From the NCBI GenBank assembly GCA_012959395.1, contig DUDG01000038.1, positions 15,544 through 62,188 of the forward strand: a DNA stretch of 46,645 nucleotides, written 5' to 3'. A program made the position numbers and the translations under genes. Of this stretch, positions 26,136 to 40,102 are shown piece after piece. The notes beneath the pieces are model-generated. The model saw only the letters and a list, made by a program, of their open reading frames with translations, was not told where the DNA came from and searched no databases. How positions within the stretch are numbered: position 1 is the first letter of the stretch; the number at the start of each line of letters is the position of its first letter. The stretch comes from Flavobacteriaceae bacterium. Lineage in GTDB: Bacteria; Bacteroidota; Bacteroidia; Flavobacteriales; Flavobacteriaceae.

Positions 26136-26176
26136 TTTAAAGGTTCAGTTTGTGAAAACTGAACCCTTAAAAAAAC
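26136..26176. terminator. Bidirectional terminator between rhaT-like and susD
   Basis: Arms GGTTCAGTTT (26142-26151) and AAACTGAACC (26156-26165) around the loop GTGA, flanked by TTTAAA on the left and TTAAAAAAA on the right. It sits between convergent transcription units, so it can end both the plus-strand cassette and the minus-strand SusCD transcript. Confidence 0.85.
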
Positions 26177-26193
26177 AACATATAAAAAACTAT

Positions 26194-27915
26194 TTAATAT
26201 CCTGGGTTTTCTATTAGGTTTGGATTTTGAGCCATTCTGTTTGTTCCATAAGGAAGCCAGTACATTTTTGGAAGGAAAGGAGTATTTTGTGAAAAATTCC
26301 ATTTCCACTTTTTAGCCTTATACATCCCATCACTTCTTCTTCTATACCATTTTGACCCAAACTTTGTGACAAGATGCAATTCTGCTTGCGCATCCCTCCA
26401 GGTTCTTAAATCCCAGTATCTATGGTTTTCTGCATAAAGCTCAACAAACCTTTCATTTTTAATAAGATCTAATGTTACATCAGTTTTTGCTGGCATACCT
26501 ACTCTAGCCCTTATAGTGTTTAATAAACTTTTAGCTTGAGCCATATTGCCTAATTCAAAGGCAGCTTCAGAACCATTTAGATACTGCTCACCTGTTCTAA
26601 GGACTATGTAATCTACATCGTCTGTTCCAAATGCAGGAAATTCAACATCAGGGTGTACTCTTTTTTGGATTAGCCTACCACCTCTATTTCTATTTCTTCC
26701 CGGTGCTCTACTAGGAACGACATTACCTGCTCGACCTAATTTAGTTCCAGCTCCTACTGACTTATCATGGAACCATACCTCTCTACCTTGAAATATGTCT
26801 TCAGGGGTAAATAGTGACGCCAAATAACGAGGGTCTTTCTTGTATATTACTTCCTCTATATCGAACCAAGTTTTGTTATTGAATTTTGCATGATGCTTGT
26901 TTCCTGGACTTCCATCTTGATATTCAAATCTAGCATCAGAAGCTAGATACATATGCATATTGGAACCCCATCCTGCCTTAAATCCATCAGGCAAAGCATA
27001 TCCTGACCAAGCATGAGTTTTTCCTAAAGCTGTATTATATTCTTCAGAGAAAATTACTTCTGAAATTCCTTTCACTTTATAAAATATTTCACCATAAGTA
27101 GTTTCCTTATTAGATCCTGTATGTAATGGGTGTTTTCCTCCATCAATTACGGCATTGGCAGAAGCAAGAGCCATTGCGTAATAACCACCTGATGAACCGG
27201 ATGGAATGGATGTAAGTCCATTTGAAGATTGAGGGTGATATTTAGCAATTCTAGCAGCATATAAAGCAGCTCTACTTTTTAAAGCATAAGCAGCCCACTT
27301 AGTTGCTTTTCCATAAAGAGCAGTACCAGGCAAGTCAGCAATACCAGCATCCAAATCAGAAATTATTTGATCATAAGTTGCTTGTAAAGTTGATCTAGGA
27401 ATCATTAATTCATCAACTGTGGAATCAACAGATTTTGCAGATAACTCAAGTGGCATTCCACCATATCTCTTTGTCATATCCAAATACATCCAAGCTCTTA
27501 AAAATTTAGCCTCTGCAATTTGTTGTTGTATAGTTTGGGGATCAAAACTGGCATTATTTAAAATATCAATTATTTCATTACAAGATCTAATGTTTCCGTA
27601 ATGCCATCTATTTAAATTGTTATGAGCTCCACTTGAAGTAGGAATGTTATAAGAAGCCTTCACTGCATTTTGCCATGGAGCCATAAGTGTATACTCCGCA
27701 CCAACAACCGCATCTGTTAACCTTTCCTGACCTTTCATTGAACCCACTTCGTTAGGTTCAAAAACAGCGTTAGCATAAATTTTAGTTAAAAAAGCTTCAA
27801 CTAATCGAGGGTCTTTTTTAACTGCTTCTTCTGAAATCATATCAGTTGGAGAAAGATCAAGATCCGCACATCCAAATATAAAAAGCACTGTTAGTAAATA
27901 AGTTAATTTTTTCAT
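26194..27915 (-). CDS. susD: SusD/RagB family glycan-binding outer-membrane lipoprotein
   Basis: A 573-residue protein with lipobox FIFGC (Cys16) followed by ADLDLSPTDMISEEAVKKD, the standard SusD opening. The tetratricopeptide-like helices are seen in AKFLRAWMYLDMTKRYGGMPL and in repeats through residues 180-260. The SusD-type C-terminus has DLIKNERFVELYAENHRYWDLRTWRDA (about 510-535). The protein acts as the lid on its SusC partner, capturing oligosaccharides at the cell surface. It lies 45 bases after SusC, in the canonical order. Its glycan specificity cannot be read directly. Confidence 0.95.
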   Translation of the reverse strand: MKKLTYLLTVLFIFGCADLDLSPTDMISEEAVKKDPRLVEAFLTKIYANAVFEPNEVGSMKGQERLTDAVVGAEYTLMAPWQNAVKASYNIPTSSGAHNNLNRWHYGNIRSCNEIIDILNNASFDPQTIQQQIAEAKFLRAWMYLDMTKRYGGMPLELSAKSVDSTVDELMIPRSTLQATYDQIISDLDAGIADLPGTALYGKATKWAAYALKSRAALYAARIAKYHPQSSNGLTSIPSGSSGGYYAMALASANAVIDGGKHPLHTGSNKETTYGEIFYKVKGISEVIFSEEYNTALGKTHAWSGYALPDGFKAGWGSNMHMYLASDARFEYQDGSPGNKHHAKFNNKTWFDIEEVIYKKDPRYLASLFTPEDIFQGREVWFHDKSVGAGTKLGRAGNVVPSRAPGRNRNRGGRLIQKRVHPDVEFPAFGTDDVDYIVLRTGEQYLNGSEAAFELGNMAQAKSLLNTIRARVGMPAKTDVTLDLIKNERFVELYAENHRYWDLRTWRDAQAELHLVTKFGSKWYRRRSDGMYKAKKWKWNFSQNTPFLPKMYWLPYGTNRMAQNPNLIENPGY

Positions 27916-27960
27916 TTTATTTGTTTTTAGTATGTTATATCTATATGTTTTAATAATGGT

Positions 27961-30900
27961 TTAAAATCCTATTTTTATACCTGTTGTAAGTGTTTTATTA
28001 TTTGGGTAAGCTCTATCGACACCACCTACTCCTCCTACTCCAGATACAATTTCAGGATCGTAACTTCCTGAATAAACACCCAAATTATCAATTGTTAAAA
28101 GGTTTGAACCAGCAAGGTAAAGTTGAATACTAGTTAATCCTATTTTGTCAACAATATTTTTTGGAATATTGTACGACAGGCTTATTGTTTTAAGTCTTAA
28201 ATACATGGCATCAACTTTATTGAAATCACTAGCACCTTGATCAACTTGAGGCATTCCACCAGTTGTAAAGGTTGGTGGAAATGCTCTTAAGATTTCGATA
28301 TCGCCATTAGCTCCTCTAATTGATCTATTTTCATATGCGAAAGATTTTGAAACAGTTTGGTGACCTGAATGTGACCAAGGTCCAGCAGACCCACCAAACG
28401 TAATGGTATATCCAGTGGCTCCTTGCCATAGCATATCTAAATTCCAGTTTTTGTATTTTGCCCCCATATTAGTACTATAATTCCATTTAGGCATGCCTCC
28501 TTGCCCTACAACTACTTGATCTTTCCAGTCGATTAGTCCATCACCATTTTGGTCAATCTTAATTAAATTTCCTACAATTAAAGTTACATTACCAGCTCCA
28601 TCTATATCTACTGGATGGTTATCAATTTGACTTTGAGATGTAAAGAATCCATTTGTTTGGTAACCCCATTGACGATCATCCCAATTTCCAGTAAGTACAT
28701 ATCTATTGTTATACGTTGCATTAGCAGCTCCATCTGCTCCATCTGTTGGAAGAATATTTTCCTCCCAACTTACATATTTTCCTCTGGAGAAAGAAACCAT
28801 AGGATTTATATTGTAAGAAACATTTCCGATTTTTCCTTTATGTTTTAACATTAAATCAAAGCCTCTATTGTCTCTTGAATTAAGATTGGTTTTTGGTAAG
28901 CTTGCACCAAAATGAAAAGGAATATCAGAATCAGGAATAGCCAAGATATCTTCTCTTAATCTATAGAAAACGTCTAATTCAAATCCTAAACCGCCATTCC
29001 ATAAAGTACCCTCGATACCTATATTAGCAATTTTCATTGTTTCCCATGTTACAAGTCTGTTTGCAAGACCAGCAGAAGAAATAATAGGAAAAGGCTTTCC
29101 GTCAAACATGTAAAAACCAGAAGAAATATTATATCCTGTTAAATAGTCAAAATTGGAAACAGCATCATTACCCATAAGTCCATAAGATGCTCTAAGTTTA
29201 AGGTTATTCCAAGTAGGAGAATCTTTCATAAAGTCTTCTTGTGAAATTCTCCATCCAAAACTAATACTAGGGAAGTATCCCCATCTACCCTCAACCGCAT
29301 ATCTTGCAGTCGCATCAGCTCTCATAGTAGCTTCAAATAAATATTTTTGTTTATAATCATAATTAACCCTACCTACGTAACTAGATCTAGCAGATTGTGA
29401 AAAAATCTCAGCATTATTTCTTTCCGCTTCAGATGAATAATTTAAATAAGGAGCCTCAAAAGATAAAGGGTCCGTTCTTGATCCCATCAAATAGTCTCTT
29501 TCAAATGTAGTAGACTCTGCTACAAATGTTGCTTTTAAAGCATGTTCATCCCATGAATTTTCATAGTTCAAAGTAAGTTTTGGAAGTAATTCCATATCAC
29601 GATCAGAATCAACCGTTATCATATCTCTTTGGTAAGTACCGAAAAATACGTATGCAGCATCACCCTCACCTAGTAATGGATTATAGGTGTACATGTTAAA
29701 TTTCTTTTGAACTTTTTTGTTCCATTCCGTTTGTGTTTCCATGTTTAAACTAGCTGTAGCGCTTAGTCCATCAATAAATGGAACATCGTATTTTAAACTA
29801 ATACTAGCCTGTAAGTTATTATCACGATCTAGCCTAGTTCCTGAGTGAGATTTTCTAGTCATATAAACTGGAGAATAAGGTGTAGCAGCTCCAGTTTGTG
29901 ATGCGAAATCAGGATTTGGAAATATCGGAAGGTTAGTAGGTTTTCCTGTCCCAAGTCTATTATACATTTCCTGGATTCCAAAATTCGCTCTATCTAAAGT
30001 AGTTTGACGATAACTAATATCTAATCGAGCACTTAAATTATCGTTGAACTCAGCATCTAAATTAGATCTAATATTGTATCTATTATGCGTATAATCAGCA
30101 TCTCTAAAGGCACTTTGAGTATCCGTAAAACCCAAAGAAATAAAATACCCTATTTTATCACTCCTTCCACGAGCACTCAAGTTATGTTGCTTTTGAGGTG
30201 TCCAATCTTTATATATAGTTCTGTACCAGTCCACTCCATCAAAATCTTCTCCCGTAATTCTATTATAAACTCTTTTTCTTGTAGTATCGTAATCTAAGTA
30301 TTCTGGCATTTCATTCTCAGCTCCTAATCCGTTTTCCTCCATCAATTCAGCAAACTGATGAGCATTAACTGTATTTGGCATTGTAACCAACGAAGACCAA
30401 GTTGTAGTTCCGTGATAACTAAACTTAGCGCCCTCGGCAGCATCAGATCCTCTTTTGGTTGTAACAAGGATAACTCCATTACCAGCTCTTGCACCATAAA
30501 TAGTAGCTGCAGCATCCTTTAATACAGAAATTGATTGAATATCATTTGGATCAATTTGACCTAGGGTCGACTCAACTCCATCAATTAAAACCATTGGAGA
30601 TCCAAAGTTTCTAATACTAAGATTTGCCCAATCATTACCAGGCAAAGAACCACTTTGTCTAGTGGACAATCCAGCTATCTGACCCATAAGAAGTTCAGTT
30701 GTATTTTGAGTTGGTCTTAGTGTTAATGCTTCAGAAGAAACTGTTCCAATTGCTCCAGTTAATGTTTTTTTAGTGGTCGATCCATATCCAGTAACTACGA
30801 CTTCCTCTAGTTTGGCTATATCCTCAACCATAACAATATCAATATTGGCAGAAGAAGCGGAAACAGTCTGAGTTATAAACCCTATAAAGCTAAAGACTAA

Positions 30901-31107
30901 TGAAGAATTTTCGTTAATTAAAGTTATTGTATAATTACCATCAAAATCTGAATTAACTCCGTTAACAGTTCCTTGTTCAATTATAGAAACACCTGGAAGA
31001 GGTACTCCGTCAGCAGTTACATTTCCGGTTATTGTTTTCTGAGAAAATAGCGATCCAATTCCAAAGACAAAAACTATTAGAATGTTTAAAAAGTTTAATT
31101 TTTTCAT
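27961..31107 (-). CDS. susC: SusC/RagA family TonB-dependent outer-membrane transporter
   Basis: A 1048-residue protein with a signal peptide (1-22), then a carboxypeptidase-regulatory-like domain (about 23-95, TITGNVTADGVPLPGVSI to GNYTITL). The TonB box region is LEEVVVTGYG (about 100-110), followed by the plug domain (about 115-230, with VLIDGVES and SISVLKDAAATIYGARAGNG). The rest is the 22-strand barrel with the usual aromatic ending (TGIKIGF). It imports oligosaccharides bound by SusD using the TonB-ExbBD motor, which is not in this window. A 121-base gap separates it from the HTCS gene upstream, likely with its own promoter. Confidence 0.96.
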   Translation of the reverse strand: MKKLNFLNILIVFVFGIGSLFSQKTITGNVTADGVPLPGVSIIEQGTVNGVNSDFDGNYTITLINENSSLVFSFIGFITQTVSASSANIDIVMVEDIAKLEEVVVTGYGSTTKKTLTGAIGTVSSEALTLRPTQNTTELLMGQIAGLSTRQSGSLPGNDWANLSIRNFGSPMVLIDGVESTLGQIDPNDIQSISVLKDAAATIYGARAGNGVILVTTKRGSDAAEGAKFSYHGTTTWSSLVTMPNTVNAHQFAELMEENGLGAENEMPEYLDYDTTRKRVYNRITGEDFDGVDWYRTIYKDWTPQKQHNLSARGRSDKIGYFISLGFTDTQSAFRDADYTHNRYNIRSNLDAEFNDNLSARLDISYRQTTLDRANFGIQEMYNRLGTGKPTNLPIFPNPDFASQTGAATPYSPVYMTRKSHSGTRLDRDNNLQASISLKYDVPFIDGLSATASLNMETQTEWNKKVQKKFNMYTYNPLLGEGDAAYVFFGTYQRDMITVDSDRDMELLPKLTLNYENSWDEHALKATFVAESTTFERDYLMGSRTDPLSFEAPYLNYSSEAERNNAEIFSQSARSSYVGRVNYDYKQKYLFEATMRADATARYAVEGRWGYFPSISFGWRISQEDFMKDSPTWNNLKLRASYGLMGNDAVSNFDYLTGYNISSGFYMFDGKPFPIISSAGLANRLVTWETMKIANIGIEGTLWNGGLGFELDVFYRLREDILAIPDSDIPFHFGASLPKTNLNSRDNRGFDLMLKHKGKIGNVSYNINPMVSFSRGKYVSWEENILPTDGADGAANATYNNRYVLTGNWDDRQWGYQTNGFFTSQSQIDNHPVDIDGAGNVTLIVGNLIKIDQNGDGLIDWKDQVVVGQGGMPKWNYSTNMGAKYKNWNLDMLWQGATGYTITFGGSAGPWSHSGHQTVSKSFAYENRSIRGANGDIEILRAFPPTFTTGGMPQVDQGASDFNKVDAMYLRLKTISLSYNIPKNIVDKIGLTSIQLYLAGSNLLTIDNLGVYSGSYDPEIVSGVGGVGGVDRAYPNNKTLTTGIKIGF

Positions 31108-31228
31108 AATATTCTTTAATTATTTGGTTTAATTAAGATAAAAATAGTAATTGTTAAAAAATATTTAGGTCACAAATAATTCATATAAGGGGGCCTATCG
31201 TTCATATATATAGTTTTTTTAACAAATT
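31108..31228. promoter_or_regulatory. Leader and likely promoter region of susC
   Basis: The 121 bases are AT-rich apart from GGGGGCC at 31189-31195, about 80 bases upstream of the susC ATG. An HTCS usually activates the adjacent susC promoter, so the regulator site is expected here. No convincing -33/-7 pair was fixed. Confidence 0.4.
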
Positions 31229-34200
31229 TTATATATCAGAAACTTCGCTTAGAATTTTTGAATTTTTGTATTTAGAAGGAAGGCAGTTGAATTGTTGCTT
31301 AAATGAAGTCCTAAAGTATTTATAGTCATTGAACCCTACTTCATAGCATATATAAGAAAGTTTTGTGTCTGTAGTGGAAATTAAAAAAGCTGCTTGTTTC
31401 AATCTTATAGATCTAATAAATGCCGTTAAAGACAATCCTGTTAGTGACTTAATTTTTCTATATAATGTAGATTGGCTCATACAAAAATAATCTGTCATTT
31501 TATCAATTCCAAAATTTGTGTTTTGAATATTTTCTTCGACAAGAGTAATTGCTTTTTCAATAAATCCTATCTCAATGTCCTTATTATTAACTTCAATAAT
31601 AGGTTCAAATCTTACTTTATTTAGTAAATGCTTTCTTGTACTAGTTCTGTTGTCTAATAAACTTTTAATTCTTGCTTTTACAATATTGGCATTAAATGGT
31701 TTTGTGATATAATCATCTGCACCAGATTCTAACCCGCTTATTTCAAATAAAGTAGAATTTCTTGCTGTAAGTAGTATAATTGGGATATGAGATGTGCTTA
31801 AATTCTTTTTTAATTCACTACATAAAGTAATCCCATCTTTAACAGGCATCATTATATCACTTATTATTAGATCTGGCATCTTTTGAGTTGCGGCAATACA
31901 TCCCAAATCTCCATTTTCTGCTTCTAAAATATGGTATTCATTAGATAGTAAAGATCTTAAGTAAGTCCTAATATCTTTATTGTCATCTATAATTAATAGG
32001 GTTTCTTTTGATTCAATGTTTAAATTTGTCAAATTAAGGGAGTTTTCATTGTGTTTATAAGAGCTAATATCTTCAGTTTTTTTAAAATTTAAATCAATTT
32101 CCTTGTAATTAGCAGGATCCATATTAATAGAAGCTATTATTTCTGTCCCAATACCATATTCACTTAAAACATCAATTTGTCCATGATGAAGTTCAATTAT
32201 TTTTTTAGAAAGAAACAGACCAATTCCAGTTCCAACAGTATTGCTTTTTATTTCCCTTTGTACCGTATAAAACTCATCAAAAACTTTGTCTATGTCATCT
32301 ATTGGAATCCCAATTCCAGTATCTTTTATAGTGCAAATACAAAACCCATTAATTGATTTTACATAAACATCTATTTTTCCACCATTTGGAGTAAACTTTA
32401 GAGCATTTGAAATTAAATTGCTCAAAACAATTTCCATTTTGTCTCTATCAAAAGGGAAATTAATTAATTCTTGTTTAGAGTGGAAGTGGTATGCAATTTT
32501 TTTAGATTTTGCTAATTCACTGAAAAGAAGAAAAATTTCTTTACTAAAGTTTGTGAAATCTCCATTCGCGACTTTAATTTTTAATAAACCATGATTGGCC
32601 TTTCTGAAATCTAAAAGCTCGTTAATTAAGTTCAATAATTTATTAGCATTTTTTTCAGCAGTTATTAGTTTACTTGAAATTTCTGCATTAATGTCATAGT
32701 TATTTAATAACTCTTGTATAGGACTGATTATTAAAGTAAGTGGAGTTTTGAATTCATGAGAAATATTGGTAAAGAAACTTAATTTAGTTTCAGTAAGTTT
32801 TAATTCCCTTTTTTTGTCCATTTCAATATTAACTAAACTGTTTTTTAAATGCATTCCTTCTAAGTAATATCTTAAAATGAGATAAATAATAAAAATAATT
32901 ATTAGGATATAAATCACAAGAAATAGAGGGGATAAAAAAAGAGGGGGTTTTATATTTATTAAAATTTCAGCAGAATTATTCCAGTTTATATTATCTAATG
33001 AAGAGGCAATTTGTAATTTATAATTTCCATTTAAAAATAATGACGACGACAATCCAGTAAAATCAACCTCCTTTTGATAGCCTAGATTAATCCATTGATC
33101 TTGATATCCTATTAGTTTATAAGCATACTTACTTTTCTCTTTGTAATCATTATTGACAAACCCTATAGAAAAGGACTTTTCTTTATTGCTTAAGTTAATT
33201 TGATCTAAATAGGCTAGATTTTTTTTAATAATAATTCTGCCATTTAATTCTTGATTAGGATAAACTTTGTTGTTATTAATCTTTAAATCTGTAAAAACTA
33301 AATTTCCAGTTTCTTGTATGTGATTTATTTTATCAAGAGATGCATATGTTAAATCATCATTTCCACCAAAATAAAGAGTTTGATCATTGTAATTGTGGGC
33401 CGCTCTTAAATTAAACATTGTAACCTTTAAACCATCTTGTTCATTGAAATGTATTATTCCTCCAGTATCCCGATTATAATTCACTATTTCAGACATAGTT
33501 GACATCCATATTGAGCTAGTACCTGAGTTCTCCTTTTTTACTTTTAAGATCGAGTTGATGAACTCATCATTAAGACCATTTTTTTTATTGATTATTTGAT
33601 TAATGTTTAATGCAAAATTATTGTTTTGATCTTTTGATTTATAATCTAATTTATAAAGTCCGTTAGGAGTGCCAAGCCAAATAAATTCATCTATAATGAT
33701 ATCGTTAATTATATTTGGTAAAGTGATCTTAGAAAAATCACTATAACGGGTCATTTTATTATTTTCACTTAATAGGTAAAGTCCATTATAAGTGCTAATC
33801 CAAATGTCATCTAACTCATCTTGTCTGATTCCAGTAATTCTTCTACTATTGTTAAATGAATTTCCTGATTTTATACGCTTAAATTGATTATTAAATAAAC
33901 CTTTTTCATCAGTTATAAATAAACCAGCTTGTTGAGATCCTATCAAAATATTATTTGATGAATCAATAAAAAACACAGTTATTTGATTCTGGTCTAATAT
34001 ATTATTATTCGCAAACAAATTCCGTTTGAATATTTTATTTGTCTTGGTGTCAATAATATACAATGTTTTATTTGCACCAATAATGATATAGTTATTATAT
34101 AGTCCTATTGTATTTATTTTGTCTCCAATTGTATCTTCATATAGAGATGTTTTTCCATTTTCATCAATTTTAAACAGACCAGAGTATAGTGTTCCTACAT

Positions 34201-35323
34201 ATAAATTTTTATCATCTTTAAAAACAGAAGTTATATTCTTGTCTTTAAGTTTAGAGTTACCTAACTCTATGCTTTCTATAGATTGAAATATTCTTGTAGG
34301 ACTTAGTTTAACAACTCCACCATTTGCCATAGAGAGCCAAGTTGTATTGTTTGTAAAGTGTTTAATATGATTAATCGAAGAATAGTTAATTGGAAGTTTT
34401 CCACTCTCTGCGTTTATTAAATTTATTTTTTTAAAATTTTCAATATTTGAATCACTAACATAAAGTCCATGTCTCCATGTTCCAACCCATAATTTACCTT
34501 TACTATCAATAGACATGGAAGGATTGAAGGTGGATTCAAGTTTTATTATTTTTTTTATTTTTTTATTTTTTTTATCAAATTCCCTTAATACTCCATTTGA
34601 AGAAATGAATAATATTTTATTTCTCTTAACATCTTCAACAATATCACCGGTAATCGGAAAAGGATTGGTGTCATAGGACATTAATTTATTTTTGTTTAAA
34701 TCAAAAAAATTAATATTTCCTAATGAATTAAACCATACATTTCCTTCTTTATCATTAATAATACTTCCTATATTTTCACCATCGTTAAAATGATAAATTA
34801 ACTTACTGTCTTTTGGATCAAACACATACACACCTTTTGAATAAGTCCCTACCCAAATCCTCCCAATTTTATCTTCATTAATTGAAAGAATTCTGAAATT
34901 AAAATCACCGGACATTCCTATAATTAAATTATAGTTTTTAGTCTCATTATTCACTGGATTTATTGAAGAAAGACCTCCGCTTTTAGTTCCTACCCATATT
35001 ATGTTATTACTATCCCTAAATAGCGTTTCTATATTTTCATTTAAAAGTTGAGGATATAAAGGACCAGGTTTAATTATTTCAAAATCATTTCCATTGTATT
35101 TTGAAATACCATTTTCTGTAGCAATCCATTTTATATTTAAGTCATCGCTGATTATTTTTGTAACATAATTACTGCTTAATCCTTCTTTTGTTGTAAGGTA
35201 TTCAACTGTGTAGTCAGATTGTTGAGAATGTATTGTTGTGCTAAATAAAAACAATAAAGTATATGCTAATCTTATAATCGAATCGCATATTTTCAATAAT
35301 GGATTATATGTCAATTTTATCAT
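31229..35323 (-). CDS. Hybrid two-component system sensor/regulator (HTCS)
   Basis: A 1364-residue one-protein signalling system. An ATG at 35323 is preferred over a TTG at 35326. Residue numbers below count from that TTG, so subtract one for the ATG start. After an N-terminal membrane/signal segment there are propeller repeats (about 40-670, many WVGT and GLY motifs), a Y_Y_Y domain (about 680-795) and one transmembrane helix (about 798-821). Then come HisKA with His857 in SHEFKTP, HATPase_c (N-box SNALKF, G1 KDTGIGI, G2 GTGIGL), a receiver with Asp1157 (IISDIMM) and a C-terminal AraC helix-turn-helix (about 1255-1353). It senses a periplasmic oligosaccharide and activates PUL genes. It is located between GH2 and SusC in the same direction. 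Confidence 0.95.
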   Translation of the reverse strand: MIKLTYNPLLKICDSIIRLAYTLLFLFSTTIHSQQSDYTVEYLTTKEGLSSNYVTKIISDDLNIKWIATENGISKYNGNDFEIIKPGPLYPQLLNENIETLFRDSNNIIWVGTKSGGLSSINPVNNETKNYNLIIGMSGDFNFRILSINEDKIGRIWVGTYSKGVYVFDPKDSKLIYHFNDGENIGSIINDKEGNVWFNSLGNINFFDLNKNKLMSYDTNPFPITGDIVEDVKRNKILFISSNGVLREFDKKNKKIKKIIKLESTFNPSMSIDSKGKLWVGTWRHGLYVSDSNIENFKKINLINAESGKLPINYSSINHIKHFTNNTTWLSMANGGVVKLSPTRIFQSIESIELGNSKLKDKNITSVFKDDKNLYVGTLYSGLFKIDENGKTSLYEDTIGDKINTIGLYNNYIIIGANKTLYIIDTKTNKIFKRNLFANNNILDQNQITVFFIDSSNNILIGSQQAGLFITDEKGLFNNQFKRIKSGNSFNNSRRITGIRQDELDDIWISTYNGLYLLSENNKMTRYSDFSKITLPNIINDIIIDEFIWLGTPNGLYKLDYKSKDQNNNFALNINQIINKKNGLNDEFINSILKVKKENSGTSSIWMSTMSEIVNYNRDTGGIIHFNEQDGLKVTMFNLRAAHNYNDQTLYFGGNDDLTYASLDKINHIQETGNLVFTDLKINNNKVYPNQELNGRIIIKKNLAYLDQINLSNKEKSFSIGFVNNDYKEKSKYAYKLIGYQDQWINLGYQKEVDFTGLSSSLFLNGNYKLQIASSLDNINWNNSAEILINIKPPLFLSPLFLVIYILIIIFIIYLILRYYLEGMHLKNSLVNIEMDKKRELKLTETKLSFFTNISHEFKTPLTLIISPIQELLNNYDINAEISSKLITAEKNANKLLNLINELLDFRKANHGLLKIKVANGDFTNFSKEIFLLFSELAKSKKIAYHFHSKQELINFPFDRDKMEIVLSNLISNALKFTPNGGKIDVYVKSINGFCICTIKDTGIGIPIDDIDKVFDEFYTVQREIKSNTVGTGIGLFLSKKIIELHHGQIDVLSEYGIGTEIIASINMDPANYKEIDLNFKKTEDISSYKHNENSLNLTNLNIESKETLLIIDDNKDIRTYLRSLLSNEYHILEAENGDLGCIAATQKMPDLIISDIMMPVKDGITLCSELKKNLSTSHIPIILLTARNSTLFEISGLESGADDYITKPFNANIVKARIKSLLDNRTSTRKHLLNKVRFEPIIEVNNKDIEIGFIEKAITLVEENIQNTNFGIDKMTDYFCMSQSTLYRKIKSLTGLSLTAFIRSIRLKQAAFLISTTDTKLSYICYEVGFNDYKYFRTSFKQQFNCLPSKYKNSKILSEVSDI

Positions 35324-35355
35324 CAAAAAATTAAACTATAGAATTAATATATGAT

Positions 35356-39944
<4,589 letters not shown>

Positions 39945-40102
39945 GTATGTAAATAAATAAAATTTTATCATAATCTATTGGGATAAAGTAATCATTATGT
40001 AGGTTTAATAAGTATAATTTAATGAATTATTTAGCCTATAATTATGCATTATATGTTCTGTTTATTAATAACTATATTACCTATTTTTACTAAAAAACAA
40101 AC
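39945..40102. promoter_or_regulatory. Divergent promoter region between two sulfatase operons
   Basis: 158 AT-rich bases between the sulfatase at 39944 (minus) and the sulfatase at 40103 (plus). It holds GTAGGTTTA at 39999-40007, which also occurs at 21292-21300 ahead of the sugar-acid cassette. No certain promoter boxes were placed. Confidence 0.4.

Noticed and set aside
26142-26165. Riboswitch or regulatory RNA after the rhaT-like gene
   Set aside because: The simple stem with a 4-base loop and A/T flanks between convergent genes fits a bidirectional terminator.
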